A stretch of DNA of 64,000 nt from Gremmenia infestans (GCA_032629725.1 JAFEVB010000010.1:1364001-1428000); one strand, 5' to 3'. Positions 23,963 to 36,667 are shown, numbered from the stretch's first letter. The notes: generated by a model from the sequence alone, not told the origin. Made by a program: numbers and translations.

Positions 23963-24465
23963 GTCTTTATTGATTCAAATTGCTTGAGACAATGAAGAGA
24001 AGAACAAAATACCTGGCGACTTTGTCTGGCCACTTTGTTCCATAAACGCCACGTAGGATTATTTAGTATCCTAGGGTTATCGGTGCCTTGAGACATGTGG
24101 AGTCCAACATTTCTGCAGTGCTTTACCTACCCTAGTCTTTTGTCAATTATGGCAGTACGATTGGTCTACTGTCCCCAGTATCGGGTTCAAGATCCGGTCT
24201 AAACATGTTGGTGCTTCATCATAGCTCGCCTATCTCCGTGCAGGGTATATGTTGGTGATAGAGGTGCATGAGCCCCTTGCCATTGGACCGCAGGTACAAT
24301 CCTCCCAGATCTGCCTGGGTAGAGAGCGCTTGACATCAGGATTCAAGTCAGATGTATGTATTAAGACAAAGCGAGCTAGTCATAGCGATATAGTACTTAG
24401 TCGACTATTAATGCCCATATTGACTTCCGCACACCTATGTCAACAATCCGCCAACGAAATCCAGT
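23963..24465. other. Shared upstream region, SANT-like gene and Hsp70-like gene
   Basis: 503 bases between divergent starts. A GGTTCAAGATCC word at 24184-24195 resembles a tRNA B box but has no convincing cloverleaf around it. Confidence 0.35.
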
Positions 24466-27141
24466 ATGGAAGATATAAATTCGGACTTGAAAGCATTCCA
24501 GCAAGAAATGATCAGAGAACTTGAAGATGCAAGGTTCGCGCGTCTCACCAGAGGTCAAGATCAAGCCGATTACCGCGAGGTCTCAGAAGCATCCACATCA
24601 ACTTTACGACCGATGTCAATCTCTCGTGAATCCACTCCGACTGTCACCGGCGACATGAGAACGAATCTTGAAATGATAGCGCGATCCACCTTAGGGGATC
24701 CCATGGAGCTAGATAGCCCCCAGTCACCTTCTATAGCGGAAACATCAGAGGATGAAGAGCCACTTATTATCGCTACAGATTTCGGCACGACGTTCTCAAC
24801 AGTTGCTTTCGCAAGGCGTAGGAAGGATATAAGAGAGAAAGTGAAAGTAATCAGCAACTATTCAGGCGATGATAGGTCATTTGTTGGCCTTGCAAGTCTG
24901 CAGGTACCTACGGAAAGTTGGTACCCCGAAAAATCCCAGATTTCAAACATCCTCATCAATAGCGCATCTCACGAACAAGACGATGATCCATACAGCAATT
25001 TGTACGATGATACCACTGCGGAAGAGGATCTAAACCTCGACGACGGCTTTGACGAGGACAACGCAATGGAAGTGCAGCACGACCAAGCATTGGACGAGAC
25101 AACTTCAGATTTTGTTTGGGGGTATAAGATCCACGAGTTGATACAGCCGGATGTGGATTTATCCAATTTCAATCGCATTACAAAATCAAAACTCTTGCTC
25201 GACAACAGCCCAAGGACCCAGTCAGTTCGCGATGAGCTTCGACCAATCCTAGAGAAACTCAAAAATAAGACCAAGAAACCAGGTCGGACCAATTTGTTCA
25301 AAACAGACGAAGATGTCATAGCGGACTACCTGACTCAGTTGTTGCTGCATACAAAGAAACAACTCATCACTAAATTTGGGGTCCCTGATGGCATCGCTGT
25401 TGAGCATGTCTTGACCGTACCCGTCATATGGGATGCAAAGGCTTGTCGCACGATGCAAAGTGCCATGGAGACTGCCATCAAAAATTCAGGTCTGGGAACG
25501 ATCAACGGCTTGTTCTTGGTTTCAGAGCCAGAAGCCGCTGCTGCCTTCATCATTGGGAAAGACAATGAAGTATTTGTGAGTACACTCAGTAGATAAAATC
25601 ACGAGACATGGAGTGACAATATTTCTCTTAGCCAGAAGAGAAATTCTTGATCCTTGATGCTGGAGGAGGAACTGTTGATGCTACAACCTATCAACTCACC
25701 CAAGAATATCCATTACGATTATCAGGGGAGCTCGTGAATCCTGACGGTATGAAACAACGTGTATTGAAAAACAGATATTACTGATACTCCTAAGGTCGAT
25801 TAAATGGGTCAAGCTTTCTTAATGAAGGCTTCCGAACACATTTGATTGAACGACTGACAGATGAAAGGGGGGATATCGAGCAGAACGGCTCTACCTTAGA
25901 GGGTCTAGTAGACGTAGCAGTGTTGCACTTTGAACGGTCAATGAAACGATCCATCGATGTCACAAACAACCAGGAACATGGTAAACAGATCTACATTCCT
26001 GGGCTTAGGCAGAATACACAAAAGCATTTCAAGAACAATTACGTTCAAATCACCCTGTAAGTGTGGGACACTCAGAATTGCTCGCTATCAGCTGATAATC
26101 CAGGTCTCACTTTCGAGACATATTTATGCCTCATCTGGAGGCGATTGCAGAACTCATGAAAGACCAACTCATACTCGCAAAAGAGGCTGGACATGAAGTC
26201 AAGGTTTGGATAATCTACCCGTAGTGTAACCAGATATACATGCTTAGTACCATTAATCACTAGAAAATCGTTCTTATCGGGGGGTTTTCAGGGTCAACCT
26301 CTCTTCAACATCACTTGGCGAGAAGATTAAGGGTAATATCCCGAGCTTTCGGGTATCAAATTCGACTCACAAGAAAGATGGACGTCAGCGAACCGTAAGT
26401 GGATAAACTCAGAATGGAAGCATATAGACCTGCTAAATTATTTCAAGAGAAAGCGCCGTGGCTGTTGGGGCAGTTCTTCGGGCATTGGACAAAGAGAACG
26501 GGCCAAAGAGGATCACAAAGTCATCGTACGGCTTCCTAAGGACTGAACCATATGAACCGCTCATGTGGGAGGCACACGCAGAAACAAAGCCTACAATAGA
26601 CCAAAATGATGGCGAGAAGTATGTGAAGACAATATACTGGCTTATTTGCAAGGTAAGAAAGCAGGACATCAAAACAGCAAGCCCGGACTAATGAGACCAG
26701 GATGAATGGGTTCCATTCCATACAGAGCATTCGATTATTGTTATTCACACTATTCCGACAAATCGGAAACAACTACTCTGCGAGGAACTCTTGTACGTCT
26801 CTGATATTAGCACAGAATCGCACTATCGCAGGGATCATGCCAAAAACAAAGGTACCGACTATCACTACCCACCATAGTGACCAAATACTTACTAAGGGGT
26901 TACAGGATGTGAGATAGCAGGGAGAATTGTAGCAGATATGTCATTCCTGCGGGACAAGAACATCATAAAACCCATTGAACGGGGCCGCACCTGGAAGCGT
27001 CATTACAGAATTGAATATCAGCTTGTTATGGTTGTTGACGGAAGGAATCTTAGATATGAAGCTAGATGGCCAGTAGGAGGCACGGTTCGAGGCAGAGGGC
27101 AAACCAGCATTGCAGCGGCTTTCAAGCCTGGGACGAAATAA
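24466..27141 (+). CDS. HSPA12-type Hsp70-like ATPase-domain protein
   Basis: Nine exons (24466-25575, 25632-25746, 25795-26056, 26104-26203, 26264-26394, 26448-26652, 26701-26792, 26832-26851, 26906-27141) give 756 residues. After a disordered Ser/Glu-rich N-terminus of about 100 residues, the actin/Hsp70 nucleotide-binding fold shows phosphate-1 IIATDFGTTFSTVAFA, phosphate-2 FLILDAGGGTVDATTY and the adenosine motif IVLIGGFSGSTSLQHHL. There is no classical substrate-binding domain or EEVD tail. The C-terminus (VDGRNLRYEARWPVGG, SIAAAFKPGTK) matches the many HSPA12-like genes of filamentous ascomycetes. Substrates are unknown; ATP binding is inferred from the motifs. The intron 26793-26831 is only 39 bases and the following exon only 20, so this junction is the least certain part. 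Confidence 0.85.
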
Positions 27142-27649
27142 CTTGAATGGTCTAAAATCAGACTGGGATTTTGTTTGGTTTTAATGGAAACTTGTAGTAT
27201 TTTTGACCCCATCTGAGATAGAATGTTTGGTTTTTGCAGGTATTGATACATTGCCAAACCGAATTCTGTGGCAAGTTTTTAGACTTTTCAAATGCTGTGT
27301 TTGGAGTCTTTGGACTCGAGCCTGGATATTGTACTACATTTCTACGCAACGGTCTGGATTTGGCCGCATTGCTTGAATATAGTGTACAATCTGATTCAAT
27401 AGTGATAACATGTTGGTTTGGGCTGGGTATATAGAAGTAAAACGGTGATATGATTTGTTCTTGGTGAAGTTGCAAAAATCAGGGGCTGATTTCCTAACCA
27501 GGTTAGTACGCACTACTGCAAGCACTCAAACGCGTCTACAACGCGACGCGCTCTGGCGAATTTCGCGAATTTCACGATTGGCCTCGACAATCCTCAAGAA
27601 AGATCAATATCCAACCTCATTCACGAGATACTCGATCATATCAACCACC
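27142..27649 (+). promoter_or_regulatory. MCM3 upstream region with MCB-like elements
   Basis: 508 bases between the Hsp70-like stop and the MCM3 start. ACGCGT lies at 27530-27535, and two overlapping ACGCG cores follow at 27541-27550, about 100-120 bases before the start codon. In yeasts MCB clusters upstream of replication genes bind MBF; that function is inferred here from position and motif only. Confidence 0.45.
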
Positions 27650-30419
27650 ATGGACGGTCTACAACTCAGAGATGAAGCCGTTCGTGATCGCGTTCGCGCA
27701 GCCCAAGAATTCCTTGATCCTCGTACGCACCTCCCATCTTCCTGGGCTGATTGTTGCTAACCGCCGCCCACAGTTGATCCTGCTGCTGCTCGAAGCTACA
27801 GATCAGAAATCATTTTGATGCTCCAGAAATACCAGCGAAGACTCGTAGTCAGTATCGATGAGGTTCGCGCTCACAATGTCGAGCTCGCAGATGGCCTGCT
27901 CCAGCAGCCATTCGAATTTGCCCAAGCCTTTGACAGAGCCCTCCATGAAGTCATCAATGCGCTCCCCAATACCACTACCAAGCAGACATCGGAAGATACC
28001 ATGTACTATTGTGCCTTCTCAGGCAGCTTCGGACAATTTGCCTGCAATCCTCGAACTCTTTCCTCAACCCACCTCAACCATATGGTTTCTCTCGAGGGCA
28101 TCGTGACAAGATGCTCCCTTGTTCGGCCCAAGGTCGTCAAGAGTGTGCATTATAATGACAAGAAGAAGATTTTCCACTTCCGCGAGTACAAGGATCAGAC
28201 AATGACTGCCAATGGAGCAAGCACCTCGAGTGTGTACCCACAAGAAGACGAGGAGGGAAATCCTCTGGTCACAGAATATGGTTATTGTACCTACAGAGAC
28301 CACCAGACCATCTCAATACAAGAAATGCCCGAGCGAGCACCTGCGGGACAGTTGCCACGGGGCGTCGATGTTATTCTGGATGATGATCTGGTCGACAAAT
28401 GCAAACCTGGAGATAGAGTCCAGCTGGTCGGAATTTATCGATCTCTCGGAAATCGAAATGCTGGTCACAGCACTGCACTTTTCAAGACGGTGATCCTTGC
28501 GAATAACGTTGTCATGCTATCTTCGAAGTCGGGAGGTGGAATTGCGGCAGCAACCATCACTGATACCGATATTCGTAACATCAACAAGATCGCAAAGAAG
28601 AAGAATCTATTCGACCTCCTCTCGCAATCTCTGGCTCCCAGTATTTACGGTCACGAATTTATTAAGAAAGCTGTTCTCCTCATGTTACTTGGTGGTCAGG
28701 AAAAAAACTTGGAGAACGGTACGCATTTGAGGGGTGATATTAACGTGTTAATGGTCGGCGACCCCTCTACAGCCAAGTCTCAAATCCTGCGATTCGTACT
28801 TAATACTGCACCATTGGCTATTGCCACGACTGGTCGTGGGTCATCCGGCGTCGGTCTCACAGCTGCTGTTACGTCTGACAAGGAAACTGGAGAGCGAAGG
28901 CTCGAAGCTGGTGCTATGGTTCTCGCTGATCGTGGTGTGGTATGTATTGATGAGTTTGACAAGATGTCAGATATTGATCGAGTTGCTATTCACGAAGTTA
29001 TGGAACAACAAACCGTGACAATCGCCAAAGCTGGTATTCATACATCACTGAACGCACGTTGCAGCGTCATTGCTGCTGCAAACCCCATTTTCGGACAATA
29101 CGATACTCACAAGGATCCCCACAAGAACATTGCTCTTCCAGACTCGCTACTCTCCCGTTTTGATTTACTCTTCGTAGTCACAGATGACATTGATGATGCA
29201 CGGGATCGTCAAATCTCAGAACATGTTCTACGCATGCACAGATACCGTCAACCGGGCACAGAAGAAGGGGCGCCTGTCCGAGAGCAGTCGCAACAAACCC
29301 TTGGAGTAGGTGTCGATGAAGAGGCGGATGTCGATCGACCTACGGAGGTGTTCGAGAAATACAACCAAATGCTGCACGCAGGTGTGACAGTTACCACTGG
29401 TCGCGGCTCCAACAAGAAGGTTGAAGTTCTCAGCATCCCCTTTGTGAAGAAATACATCCAATACGCCAAGTCAAGAATAAAGCCAGTCTTGACCCAAGAG
29501 GCATCCGACCGCATCAGCGATATTTACGTCTCCCTCCGAAACGACGATATGCAGGGCAACCAGCGTAAGACGAATGCCATGACTGTCCGTATGTTGGAAA
29601 CTATGATCCGTCTAGCAACAGCGCACGCTAAATCTCGTCTATCCAACCGTGTCGACGAGGTGGATGCTCTTGCTGCCGAAACCATTCTCCGCTTCGCACT
29701 CTTCAAAGAGGTGATCGAGGACGAAAAAAGGGGCAAGCGCCGCAAGACCCGTCCCCTCGAGGACGAATCCTCGGGGAACGAGAGCTCAGACTCCGACTCC
29801 GATTCCCCCCCTCCTACAAGCCGAGCAGGAACATCACGTACTCGCACTCCAGGCACGGCGCGGACTCGTGGTATTGCTGTACCGAAACGGAATGGCGTTA
29901 AAGGTTCTAGCTCTCGCGCTGCTGCTGATGAGGAGGATGACGATGTGGAAGGTCTCTACGATGCCTCCCCGCGCACAACCCAGCGCTCACGCCCGGCTAC
30001 AAACGGCACCGCTCCCACACAATCTCAAACCTCTTTTGCCTCCTCGCTTCCCGCATCCCAACTACCATCTCAATCCCAAGAGGAAGATTCGGAACTCGCT
30101 GACGGTGCCGCTGCTTTGTCCATTGAAGGCATTACGCCTGCTCGTTACACTGTTTTCCGCACGACGCTTGGACAACTGCTGGATACCCCGCTGTTTGAGG
30201 ACGATTCGGCCGAGGTAGACGCCATTATGGCGGCTGTTAACAGGTCGGTGGGGGGGAATGCTGGGGGTGCGTATGAGAGGAGCGAGGTCGTTGCTGCGTT
30301 GCGGAAGTTGGATGCTGCGAATAATATTATGTGAGTATCCCCCGTTCCCGTTTCACGTCTAGTGGAGATAGCTGATATGTTATAGGTATACCGATGGCGA
30401 TCTTGTTTACAAGATCTAA
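27650..30419 (+). CDS. MCM3: DNA replication licensing factor MCM3
   Basis: Three exons (27650-27722, 27774-30330, 30386-30419) encode 887 residues. MCM3 is one of the six AAA+ subunits of the MCM2-7 replicative helicase. The N-terminal OB region contains GIVTRCSLVRPKVVKSVHY and QEMPERAPAGQLPR. The AAA+ core has Walker A GDPSTAKSQ (about 351), the TGRGSSGVGLTAAV segment, Walker B VCIDEFDKM (about 414), and the arginine-finger motif SLLSRFD (about 484). VLRMHRYR follows the core. These phrases distinguish MCM3 from MCM5 and the others. A Ser/Asp- and Arg/Thr-rich disordered linker (about 670-800) precedes a C-terminal winged-helix region ending YTDGDLVYKI. The last exon supplies only the final 11 residues. 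Its length is normal for fungi. Confidence 0.96.
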
Positions 30420-30725
30420 AATACTACAGATGACATGATGCTTAAGACGGCGTTTGGATCGTTTTCAGATGAAATGATTGAGGGACTACTCGGCGTTTCT
30501 GCTAGCTAATGTTGTAATGAATTATGCGCGCAAAGTCTATGTTGAATTGGTATAAATGAAAGAAATCGTATCTATCTAATTATCATGTCTTCGTCTTTTT
30601 CCCCGTGACCATTATGCTCATTATTTTCATCGTCACTCAAAGCCCCCAAAGAAACGAAACGCCTTCCCCGTCTAAATAATGCATGCATCATTGCCCAAAA
30701 GTCGAGGCATTTCCTTAAATATGAA
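30420..30725. other. Convergent 3' region
   Basis: 306 bases between MCM3 and the MAK32-like gene. Nothing beyond 3' untranslated sequence was seen. Confidence 0.4.
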
Positions 30726-32505
30726 TCAATCCTTCCACTTTTTGACATACTCATTCAACCGTTCCTCAACCCGCACCCCATTCCACGTCTCCACGCCCTC
30801 GGCATCAACTCCGAGAATGGGCATTCCAACCTGCTCAATCGCAAAACTGGCCGCCACACTCCCCCAAACAGCCGCATCAAGCACCTCCTTCCCCCTCGCC
30901 AACCCCACCGCCAGGCCCCCCAAAAACGCATTCCCGCCTCCCGTCGGATCAACCACCCTCTCATGATCCCGCGCTCCATTTCCACTTTCCTCTGCATTCT
31001 TACTCTCAGCATTAGCAGTGAAAACCGCAGGCAGCCACGCTTCAATCCCCGGATCAACCGGTACAATCTCCCTCTCAAAACTGCCATCCCCATTCATCAA
31101 CCCCGCGAAAAGCGCCTCCATATCCGTATCGTGCGTTAGGCCGCCCCGCGCGTGGTTCCGCGGCCGCGGACGCTTCACGACGCTGGGCCGTCGGCTGCGC
31201 CCGCCGTTCTTTGCTATGTAGCAGCCTGCGGCGCCGCAGCGGATTACGAGCGCGAAAGATTGCAGGGGCATGGATCCGAGGAGCTGTTCGCAGGAGCGTT
31301 CTACGGCTGCGGGGTCGAAGGGGGGAGTGGAAGTAGAGGGGGAAGTGGGGGATGGGGGCATGTCGTCGCCCATAAGGGCGCTGAGCTCGGCGTGGTTGGG
31401 CGAGCAGATGTCGATGTAGGGCAGGGCATTAGTGGTGTTTAGGAGTTCGGATGGGGTGCAGAGGTCGGGGACGGGCTCCCATATAAAGAGGGGTTTTCCG
31501 GTGCCGGGGTGCAGAGCCTTGCGGCGGCGTAAGATGGAGGTTACGAGTTCGATGCAGCGCGTGGGAGAACAGCAGAGGTGGAAGGATTTAGAGAAGAGGA
31601 GCGTGGGAGTTAAAGAGTTGGCGTCGAGTCGGAGTTTGGGGGTCGTGTATGCGAAGGAGCGGTTCTGGGATAGGTCGTAGCCATTCCAGCCACGGGTTGT
31701 GAGGCGGGCTGCGTCGCTGCGGAAGAGGCAGGAGGACTGCCAGGAGCTGATTTGAGAGTGCACGGTAGGCGGAAAGTCGCTGCCTTTGTCTACTATCCAG
31801 GAGATGGTCTTGGAGAGCGGGGGTGGGGAGAAGAGGCGGGCGCCGAGGGCGGAGTAGGAACCTGCTCCGCCGAGAATGTTGAAGACGGGGTCTCTAGGTG
31901 GGAGGTAGTGGATTTCATCTAGGAAGTGTTAGGTGGAGGATTGCGTTGAGGTTGAGGGTATAAAAAATTCCAAGTGGATGAAAATAACCTCACAAGTCGA
32001 CGGTTTTTGTGAAAGGACTTGAAGGACATAATGAAGACATCAAGCTACGGCTATAATTATCATTACATTTGGAGCTTTGTGATATATGAAGCGAAAAATA
32101 AAAACAGCAAAGAAAGCAAAAGAAGGGAAAATATGTAGTATCATAGACCCCACCCATCACTTGTGGGCCATGGCAGGAGTGCAAACTCAGAATTTCAAAA
32201 ACAATACGCAGCAAAATAATGAAGTATATAGGTGTAAATGTGCAGAAAACACGTATAGTATATTCTCCAGACTGCATACCACACTTGCACGCGTATCGGG
32301 GTATCTCTCTTTGAGGCATCAAGATTCGGATGGAAGTCTCGAGGTGTGAGTTGTACAAGGCTCATGGCCCAACGAGGCGGTGGAATGATTATAAACCAGC
32401 CAACAAATATTAGACAGTAAAGTAAGGCTTCTCACCTATTATGAGCATTCCCAATGTACAGAAATCTATCTCCTGCGTGGGGGATATTTCTTCGTCTTCA
32501 TCCAT
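30726..32505 (-). CDS. PfkB-family carbohydrate-kinase-like protein (MAK32-like)
   Basis: Two exons (32505-32436, 31918-30726) give 420 residues. The junction joins FCTLGMLIIDEIHYLP with phase kept, and NILGGAGSYSALGARLF is the ribokinase-fold N-terminus. SPNHAELSALMGDD and RCGAAGCYIAKNGG are further PfkB elements. The usual DTxGAGD catalytic signature reads VDPTGGGNAFLGGLAVG, so the catalytic Asp position carries Asn. I recall the same change in MAK32-type proteins. MAK32 in yeast was found as a maintenance-of-killer gene affecting a dsRNA virus; its enzymatic substrate is not established. The single intron is about 517 bases, roughly ten times the local norm, so a missed exon or alternative start is possible. 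It is divergent from CAP, 411 bases away. Confidence 0.8.
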
Positions 32506-32916
32506 GGTGTTGTTTGCTGTGTCTCAGAATAGTGTCAGGAGGCAGAAGGGAAGGCTGAAGGACAAGAATAATATTACGATGTACGGTCTGTAGCCTCGTT
32601 GTCCGATGAAGTGGAGTGCGGCGCGGAAGGTACAGTACAGTAGCGATACTCTAGGTAACGATCCACCTGAAGCTCGAGCTCTCTTCCATATCTAGGGAAA
32701 AACAACCCCATCCCCATTTGATTATTGCGAAGTTTTACAACACCTTCCTTCGGCTTCACCTACAGCATCCTTTTTCTATCTTTCTTTGTCTGCTGTCTAT
32801 CTATCGTTGGCCTCCCTGCTTGTAGCCTCCTGTTGCCCTTCATTCGTTGATCATTCCTCGATTCAATCCGACCTGTCACCTGGAACATTTCGCATCTAGG
32901 CCCCTGCGCTGGCAAG
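32506..32916. other. Shared upstream region of the MAK32-like gene and CAP
   Basis: 411 bases between divergent starts; pyrimidine-rich near the CAP side, as usual for fungal leaders. No named element was recognised. Confidence 0.35.
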
Positions 32917-34802
32917 ATGGCTACGAACAACATGCATAACCTCACGACTCTCATCAAACGGTATTACTCTACTCCCTTTCTTTCTCGTTTACACTCTCTA
33001 TTTTCCCACAACTCTGCGGCCTGTTGATCAGCACGAGCAATCATGGACGACAAAGTCTTGCCTACCGTTTCCAGGACGGAACTGACAGCGATTATCCATA
33101 GGCTGGAAGCTGCCACCTCCAGGCTGGAGGACATGGCATCGTCCTCAATCGAAGCACCAAAACTGAATGGCACTGCCCCTACACCTGCGCCGACAGGTCC
33201 CCTCCCTCCTCCTCCTATCATCAGCCAGACCCCGCCACAACCACCAAAACCAGTGCAAGCACTGCTTCCAGAAGTGGTGGAAGATTTCGATACATTCCTC
33301 GCCGGCACTGTTAAGAAGTTTGTGAACCTGAGTGATGAAATGGGAGGGGCAATTGCTGAGCAGGTACGCTGGGAGAGCAGGCAGCATTTGGGCTCACGGC
33401 TGACCAGAAATTAGGCATCAGGCGTTCTACGTGCCTTTACTGCACAACGGAAATTTATCCTCATAACTACGAAAGCAAAGAAACCTGACCAGTCCAGTTC
33501 ACAGTTCTTGCAAATGTGGAAGCCCATCCAAGAAGCCGCCACGGCCGTTGGCGACCTTCGAGATGCGAATCGGGGAAAGCCTACCTACAATCAGCTCAGT
33601 GCAGTGGGCGAGAGTATTACAGTGCTTGCTTGGGTAATAGTGGACCCAAAGCCTGTGAAGCATGTAGAGGAATATTTGGACCAGGCCAAGTTTTGGGGCA
33701 ATCGAGTATTGAAGGAATACAAGGACAAGTGAGGAACCCGTTGTAAATGTCTTAGCAATTGCTAACATCAGCAGGGACCCCAAGCAAGTGGAATGGATAC
33801 AGGCATACTATCAAATCTTCAAGGACTTGATCGAATACATCCAACATGCCTTTCCTCAAGGAATCCCTTGGAATCCCAAGGGGGTCTCAGTGGAAGAAGC
33901 AATCAAATCTGTGTCACAAGCACCACCAATCTCTCCTGCACCACCAGCCGCAGGTGCTGGAGCACCTCCGCCACCCCCTCCTCCTCCAGGACCTCCGCCA
34001 CCACCTATGAGATTCGATGAGCCCAAAGCTGCCCCCGTAACAGATGGTGGACTAGGCGCGGTCTTCAGTGAGCTGAACAAGGGAGAGGCGGTTACAAAGG
34101 GTCTCCGGAAAGTCAATGCCGATCAAATGACACACAAGAATCCGTCATTGCGAGCTGGAGCCACGGTACCGACTCGAAGTGATAGTCAATCTAGCGTTTC
34201 CTCGATATCTCGCGGAAAGAGCCCTGCGCCTGGCAAGAAGCCAAAGCCAGAAAGCATGAGGACTAAGAAGCCTCCTGTGAAGAAACTGGATGGCAATAAA
34301 TGGATCATCGTAAGTGTTAAAAATGCTAGGACCTTCATCATTGCTAATTACGGTGCTTTAGGAAAACTTCGAGAACGAAACTGAACCCATTGAAATCGAA
34401 GCCTCAATATCCCACTCCATCCTCATCACCAAATGTAGCAAAACAGTCATCATCGTAAAAGGCAAAGCAAACGCTATATCCATCGACAACTCACCCCGCC
34501 TCTCCCTCGTCATCGACTCCCTTGTCTCCTCAGTCGACGTTATCAAATCCGCCAACTTTGCCCTACAAGTTATGGGCACGCTTCCTACTATCCTCATGGA
34601 CTCTGTAGACGGAGCTCAAGTCTACCTTGGGAAAGATAGCATGAGCACTGAAGTGTTTACCAGTAAGTGCTCGGGGATTAATCTGAATATCTTTGGCGGC
34701 GAGGATGAGGATTATAAGGAGGTGCCGTTGCCGGAGCAGCTTCGCACGGTTATTGGGGCTGGTGGCAAGGTTATTAGTGCGATTGTTGAGCATGCTGGTT
34801 AG
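32917..34802 (+). CDS. SRV2: Adenylyl cyclase-associated protein (CAP/SRV2)
   Basis: Five exons (32917-32960, 33102-33363, 33415-33728, 33775-34309, 34362-34802) encode 531 residues. CAP recycles cofilin-bound actin, promotes nucleotide exchange on G-actin, and links to Ras-cAMP signalling. The N-terminal coiled coil is rebuilt across intron 1 as LTTLIKRLEAATSRLEDMAS. The helical folded domain contains KPIQEAATAVGDLRDANRGK. A proline-rich segment (about 225-245) suits SH3 or profilin binding. Next is a WH2-like KVNADQMTHKNPSLRA. The beta-helical CARP domain includes NKWIIENFENE and reaches the end with LPEQLRTVIGAGGKV. An in-frame ATG at 33043 lies inside the first intron and is not the start; the family N-terminus fits the 32917 start. 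Confidence 0.95.
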
Positions 34803-35476
34803 ATGGTGGGAAGAGGTATATTGTAAGCTAGGCTTAACTTAGATGGAGGGATGTAGTATATGGGTGTCATCTTTGGAGTTCGGCCCTGATTGATTTCGGG
34901 ACTGTAGTTCGAGAGAAATAATATTTTAAAGACCGCTCTTATTGTTTTTGAAATACGTTTTATTCATGCAAATAGGAAGACCGACTTACCAGCCTGTTAT
35001 AAGCTAAAACATGCTTATTACAAAGCCTTGCACTTTCTATTTAATTACCATTTGAAAAAGAAAATCTGAAACCGGTTTCGACCTCAAAGTAGAATCAATC
35101 TCTTGCTTATTATATGAAAGGAAAATGTTGAAGTTGGAGAGTGTTTATTGAATCTACATGCATGCCAGGCTTATATTCTACAGCTACTTTATCCCCATAT
35201 ACTCATACTCCAACCATGTATGAATGAATAAATGGAATTTTCTCCCTCTTCTCCACTTCCCTGCCAAAATTTTCTTTATGATGCAGGGTGAGATGGTATG
35301 TAAGGAGGTATGGTACATGGTATAACATAAGAAAGTAAATCTTGATAATACACACATGCCGCTGTTGTGTGGTGACCGGAATGCGGCATTCGTCCATCTC
35401 TTCATCATATAATACACTACATCCACTTTTCTTCTTTCCTTCCTTTCTTCTTACAGATGCATGTAGTCGAATTGGA
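34803..35476. other. Convergent 3' region
   Basis: AT-rich tail sequence between CAP and mL44. No gene was recognised. Confidence 0.4.
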
Positions 35477-36667
35477 CTAATGTATCACCTCCCCAATATC
35501 AATATGCACCGGTTCCCACTCCTTCGCCCCTGCGACCTCCATCTCACTCGGCACCCTGACATTGGACCCAGGGCTATACAGATACCACGCCTTGAGCGCA
35601 TGCACACAAGCCCTCGTCCTCGCCTCGCCCAGACTCGGCCCCGCGCCCTCTCCCAACTTATCCGCCCCGCTAAAGATCCCCACCACAAACACAGGATGTC
35701 TACTTCTCCGACCCGTCTCGCTCATGATCCGTGCAACAGGATACTCGAAGCCCTCTCTGGCACACAGCCGGCTCAGTTCCCGCACCGGCTCCCGGAACTG
35801 GAATAGCGACGCAATCTGTAGGTACCGGGATAGGATGTGGTTCGTGACGAAGGTCTTGGCGGCCGCCGAGCCCGAATGTAAGTATACTGAGCCCACGACT
35901 GCTTTGACAAAGGATGCGTATGCGTGTTCGGTCGGTAGCGGGAGGTCGTTTTCTGCTTGTTTCGGAACCGTGTCCCCGAACTCGTCATCATACACCACTC
36001 TACTGCTCATGCCCCTCCTGTAATAACTCTTGCTATCAGGCCTTATACTCCCAACTTGAGTATGCAGTGCTTGCCCCGGCTTGAGTTTGGAGAATTGGAG
36101 ATAGCCCGGATCCACTTCTTCTCCTGGCGCCGCGGCAGTCTCTACACCCCATTCCTTGCCTACCATTTGTAGGGTCTTGGGCCCGCTGTACGCGTAGGCG
36201 GCGGCGAAGAGGACCGTCATGGGTAGACGGGGATATGTGCAGAGGAGCCATTCAGAGACATGGTATGACATTATACTACCCCCTAAATTCGAAAGCGCAG
36301 CATTATTGAAGTCCGCATTCGAATCCGCAGACGGGTCCACCAGCGTGCGTGCCATCGTCTGCAGTGGTAGTTTTTGGGAGAGATTCAGCCGTGCATGCAG
36401 GGCTGCAAGTTTCGAGGAGTTGAAGGCGGCTTCGAGAGGTGGTGATGGGTGTTTGGTGTCTGAGGATGAGGATGAGAATTCTTCTTCAAGCTCTTCCCCA
36501 TCTTCCAGTATCAGATCATCGGATAGTGCTGCTGCTGATGAGGAGAAGCGTATTCGAGGAGGTAATGCAGCTTGTTGCTGCCGTAGACAGCATGGTCTTA
36601 TCCTCGCCGGTGTCGACCGCGCCGTGAACAATTGCCCACTCCATCTCTCAAGCCGTAATCTCTTCAT
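35477..36667 (-). CDS. MRPL3: Mitochondrial large-subunit ribosomal protein mL44 (MRPL3-like)
   Basis: A single-exon frame of 396 residues. The Arg/Ala/Ser-rich N-terminus (MKRLRLERWSGQLFTARSTP, then RIRFSSSAAAL) is a typical mitochondrial presequence. The middle carries the RNase III-like fold used structurally in mL44: LSNLGGSIMSYHVSEWLLCT and AYASFVKAVVGSVYLHSGS. The C-terminal double-stranded RNA-binding-like part follows (REFGY-type EGFEYPVARIMSETG, then EARTRACVHALKAWYLY). The catalytic acidic signature of true RNase III is not evident, as expected for this ribosomal protein. It should act in the mitoribosome of the inner-membrane matrix side. It is divergent from the 85-aa gene, 270 bases away. 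Confidence 0.88.
   Translation of the reverse strand: MKRLRLERWSGQLFTARSTPARIRPCCLRQQQAALPPRIRFSSSAAALSDDLILEDGEELEEEFSSSSSDTKHPSPPLEAAFNSSKLAALHARLNLSQKLPLQTMARTLVDPSADSNADFNNAALSNLGGSIMSYHVSEWLLCTYPRLPMTVLFAAAYAYSGPKTLQMVGKEWGVETAAAPGEEVDPGYLQFSKLKPGQALHTQVGSIRPDSKSYYRRGMSSRVVYDDEFGDTVPKQAENDLPLPTEHAYASFVKAVVGSVYLHSGSAAAKTFVTNHILSRYLQIASLFQFREPVRELSRLCAREGFEYPVARIMSETGRRSRHPVFVVGIFSGADKLGEGAGPSLGEARTRACVHALKAWYLYSPGSNVRVPSEMEVAGAKEWEPVHIDIGEVIH

Noticed and set aside
24184..24195. tRNA B-box-like word GGTTCAAGATCC, and a similar GGTTCAAACCC near 54724
   Set aside because: No complete cloverleaf, acceptor stem or matching A box at the right distance could be drawn for either site.
33043..33101. 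In-frame ATG upstream of the CAP coiled coil as start codon
   Set aside because: Splicing 32961-33101 out joins the family N-terminus directly to RLEAATSRLED; the ATG lies in that intron.
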